A stretch of 5,151 nt of DNA, from assembly GCA_947442115.1 (NCBI GenBank), contig CANEVK010000217.1:1-5151 (forward strand), given 5' to 3'. The position numbers and the translations under genes were made by a program. Below the pieces are notes generated by a model. It searched no databases, was not told the origin of the DNA, and saw only the letters and a program-made list of their open reading frames with translations. Position 1 is the first letter of the stretch; the number at the start of each line of letters is the position of its first letter. Below are positions 5,043 through 5,151 of the stretch, in pieces. This stretch comes from Bacteriovoracaceae bacterium. GTDB taxonomy: Bacteria; Bdellovibrionota; Bacteriovoracia; Bacteriovoracales; Bacteriovoracaceae.

Positions 5043-5151
5043 TGAATATTGATCTCATTTTTGGAAAAACAACTGAACACTTGGTGCACCTTGAGGGCAC
5101 CAAGTTCTTTATTCACCAACAGATGCTCCATGACTTCTTGAAGCTTCAGAA
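5042..5151 (+). CDS. N-terminus of a probable M15-family peptidase (partial)
   Basis: An ATG at 5042-5044 overlaps the TAA of the preceding gene by one base (TAATG), and the frame stays open to the window edge (36 full codons). The start, MNIDLIFGKTTEHLV, then HLEGTKFFIHQQMLHDFLKLQ, resembles the leader of M15 (VanY/D-alanyl-D-alanine carboxypeptidase-like) metallopeptidases, which often read 'GK..HLV...G..LH...L..FL.LQ' before the conserved SGFRS region. None of the zinc ligands lie within the window, so the family call comes from leader resemblance alone. No Shine-Dalgarno is visible (GTAGCTCCCTA precedes the ATG), so translation is probably coupled to the 809-residue gene. There is no signal peptide at this start. 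The reading frame is secure; the family is moderately likely. Confidence 0.6.
   Translation, partial: MNIDLIFGKTTEHLVHLEGTKFFIHQQMLHDFLKLQ
5079..5105 (+). terminator. Terminator-like hairpin inside the start of the partial peptidase gene
   Basis: ACTTGGTGC (5079-5087) and GCACCAAGT (5097-5105) are perfect inverted 9-mers. The 9-base loop can fold further (CC/GG around TTGA), and a T-rich run, TCTTTATT, follows (5106-5113). It falls in codons 13-22 of the gene beginning at 5042. It could act as an attenuator that cuts downstream expression, or it may be chance within coding sequence. The structure is seen directly; the function is inferred. Confidence 0.4.

Noticed and set aside
1..5151. tRNA, rRNA, CRISPR array, insertion sequence or integrase attachment site
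   Set aside because: I found no cloverleaf-like sequence, spaced repeats, transposase motifs or terminal inverted repeats; nearly all of the window is accounted for by genes.

Overview
The window looks like ordinary chromosome of a Gram-negative bacterium with moderate to low GC (about 42% by eye). It holds several exported proteins and one very large membrane protein of a type I cannot name. The mix of SlyD-type FKBP, secreted papain-like amidase, L-Ala-D/L-Glu-type epimerase and big alanine/cysteine-rich membrane protein fits a member of the Bdellovibrionota, such as a Bacteriovorax-like bacterium. That placement is an inference from style and gene content; no rRNA or other phylogenetic marker is present.

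Layout. Positions 2-94 may be the tail of an upstream plus-strand gene. A SlyD-like peptidyl-prolyl isomerase follows (114-587, +) and ends at a strong bidirectional hairpin terminator (597-624) shared with the converging minus-strand operon. That operon is transcribed from about 2440 down to 628. It encodes a signal-peptide-bearing YiiX/C92 papain-like amidase (1800-2414), a dipeptide epimerase of the enolase superfamily (811-1803, ATGA overlap with the amidase), and a 60-residue secreted protein (628-810) whose start directly follows the epimerase stop. A 198-bp divergent intergenic region (2415-2612) carries a perfect TATAAT box for the plus strand, three GGCAA heptads and four TGAGA/TCTCA pentamers. 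The plus strand then encodes an 809-residue multi-pass membrane protein with two matching four-cysteine modules (2613-5042). By TAATG overlap it is coupled to a gene that runs off the window, whose N-terminus resembles M15 D-Ala-D-Ala carboxypeptidases (5042-5151). A terminator-like hairpin lies inside the first codons of that gene.

How the genes may work together. The amidase plus epimerase pair resembles the logic of the Bacillus subtilis ykf operon, where an NlpC/P60 endopeptidase and an L-Ala-D/L-Glu epimerase act on murein peptides. With the possible M15 peptidase across the divergent promoter, the window has a peptidoglycan-processing flavour. The least explained elements are the 809-residue protein and the small two-cysteine secreted protein with an internal repeat.
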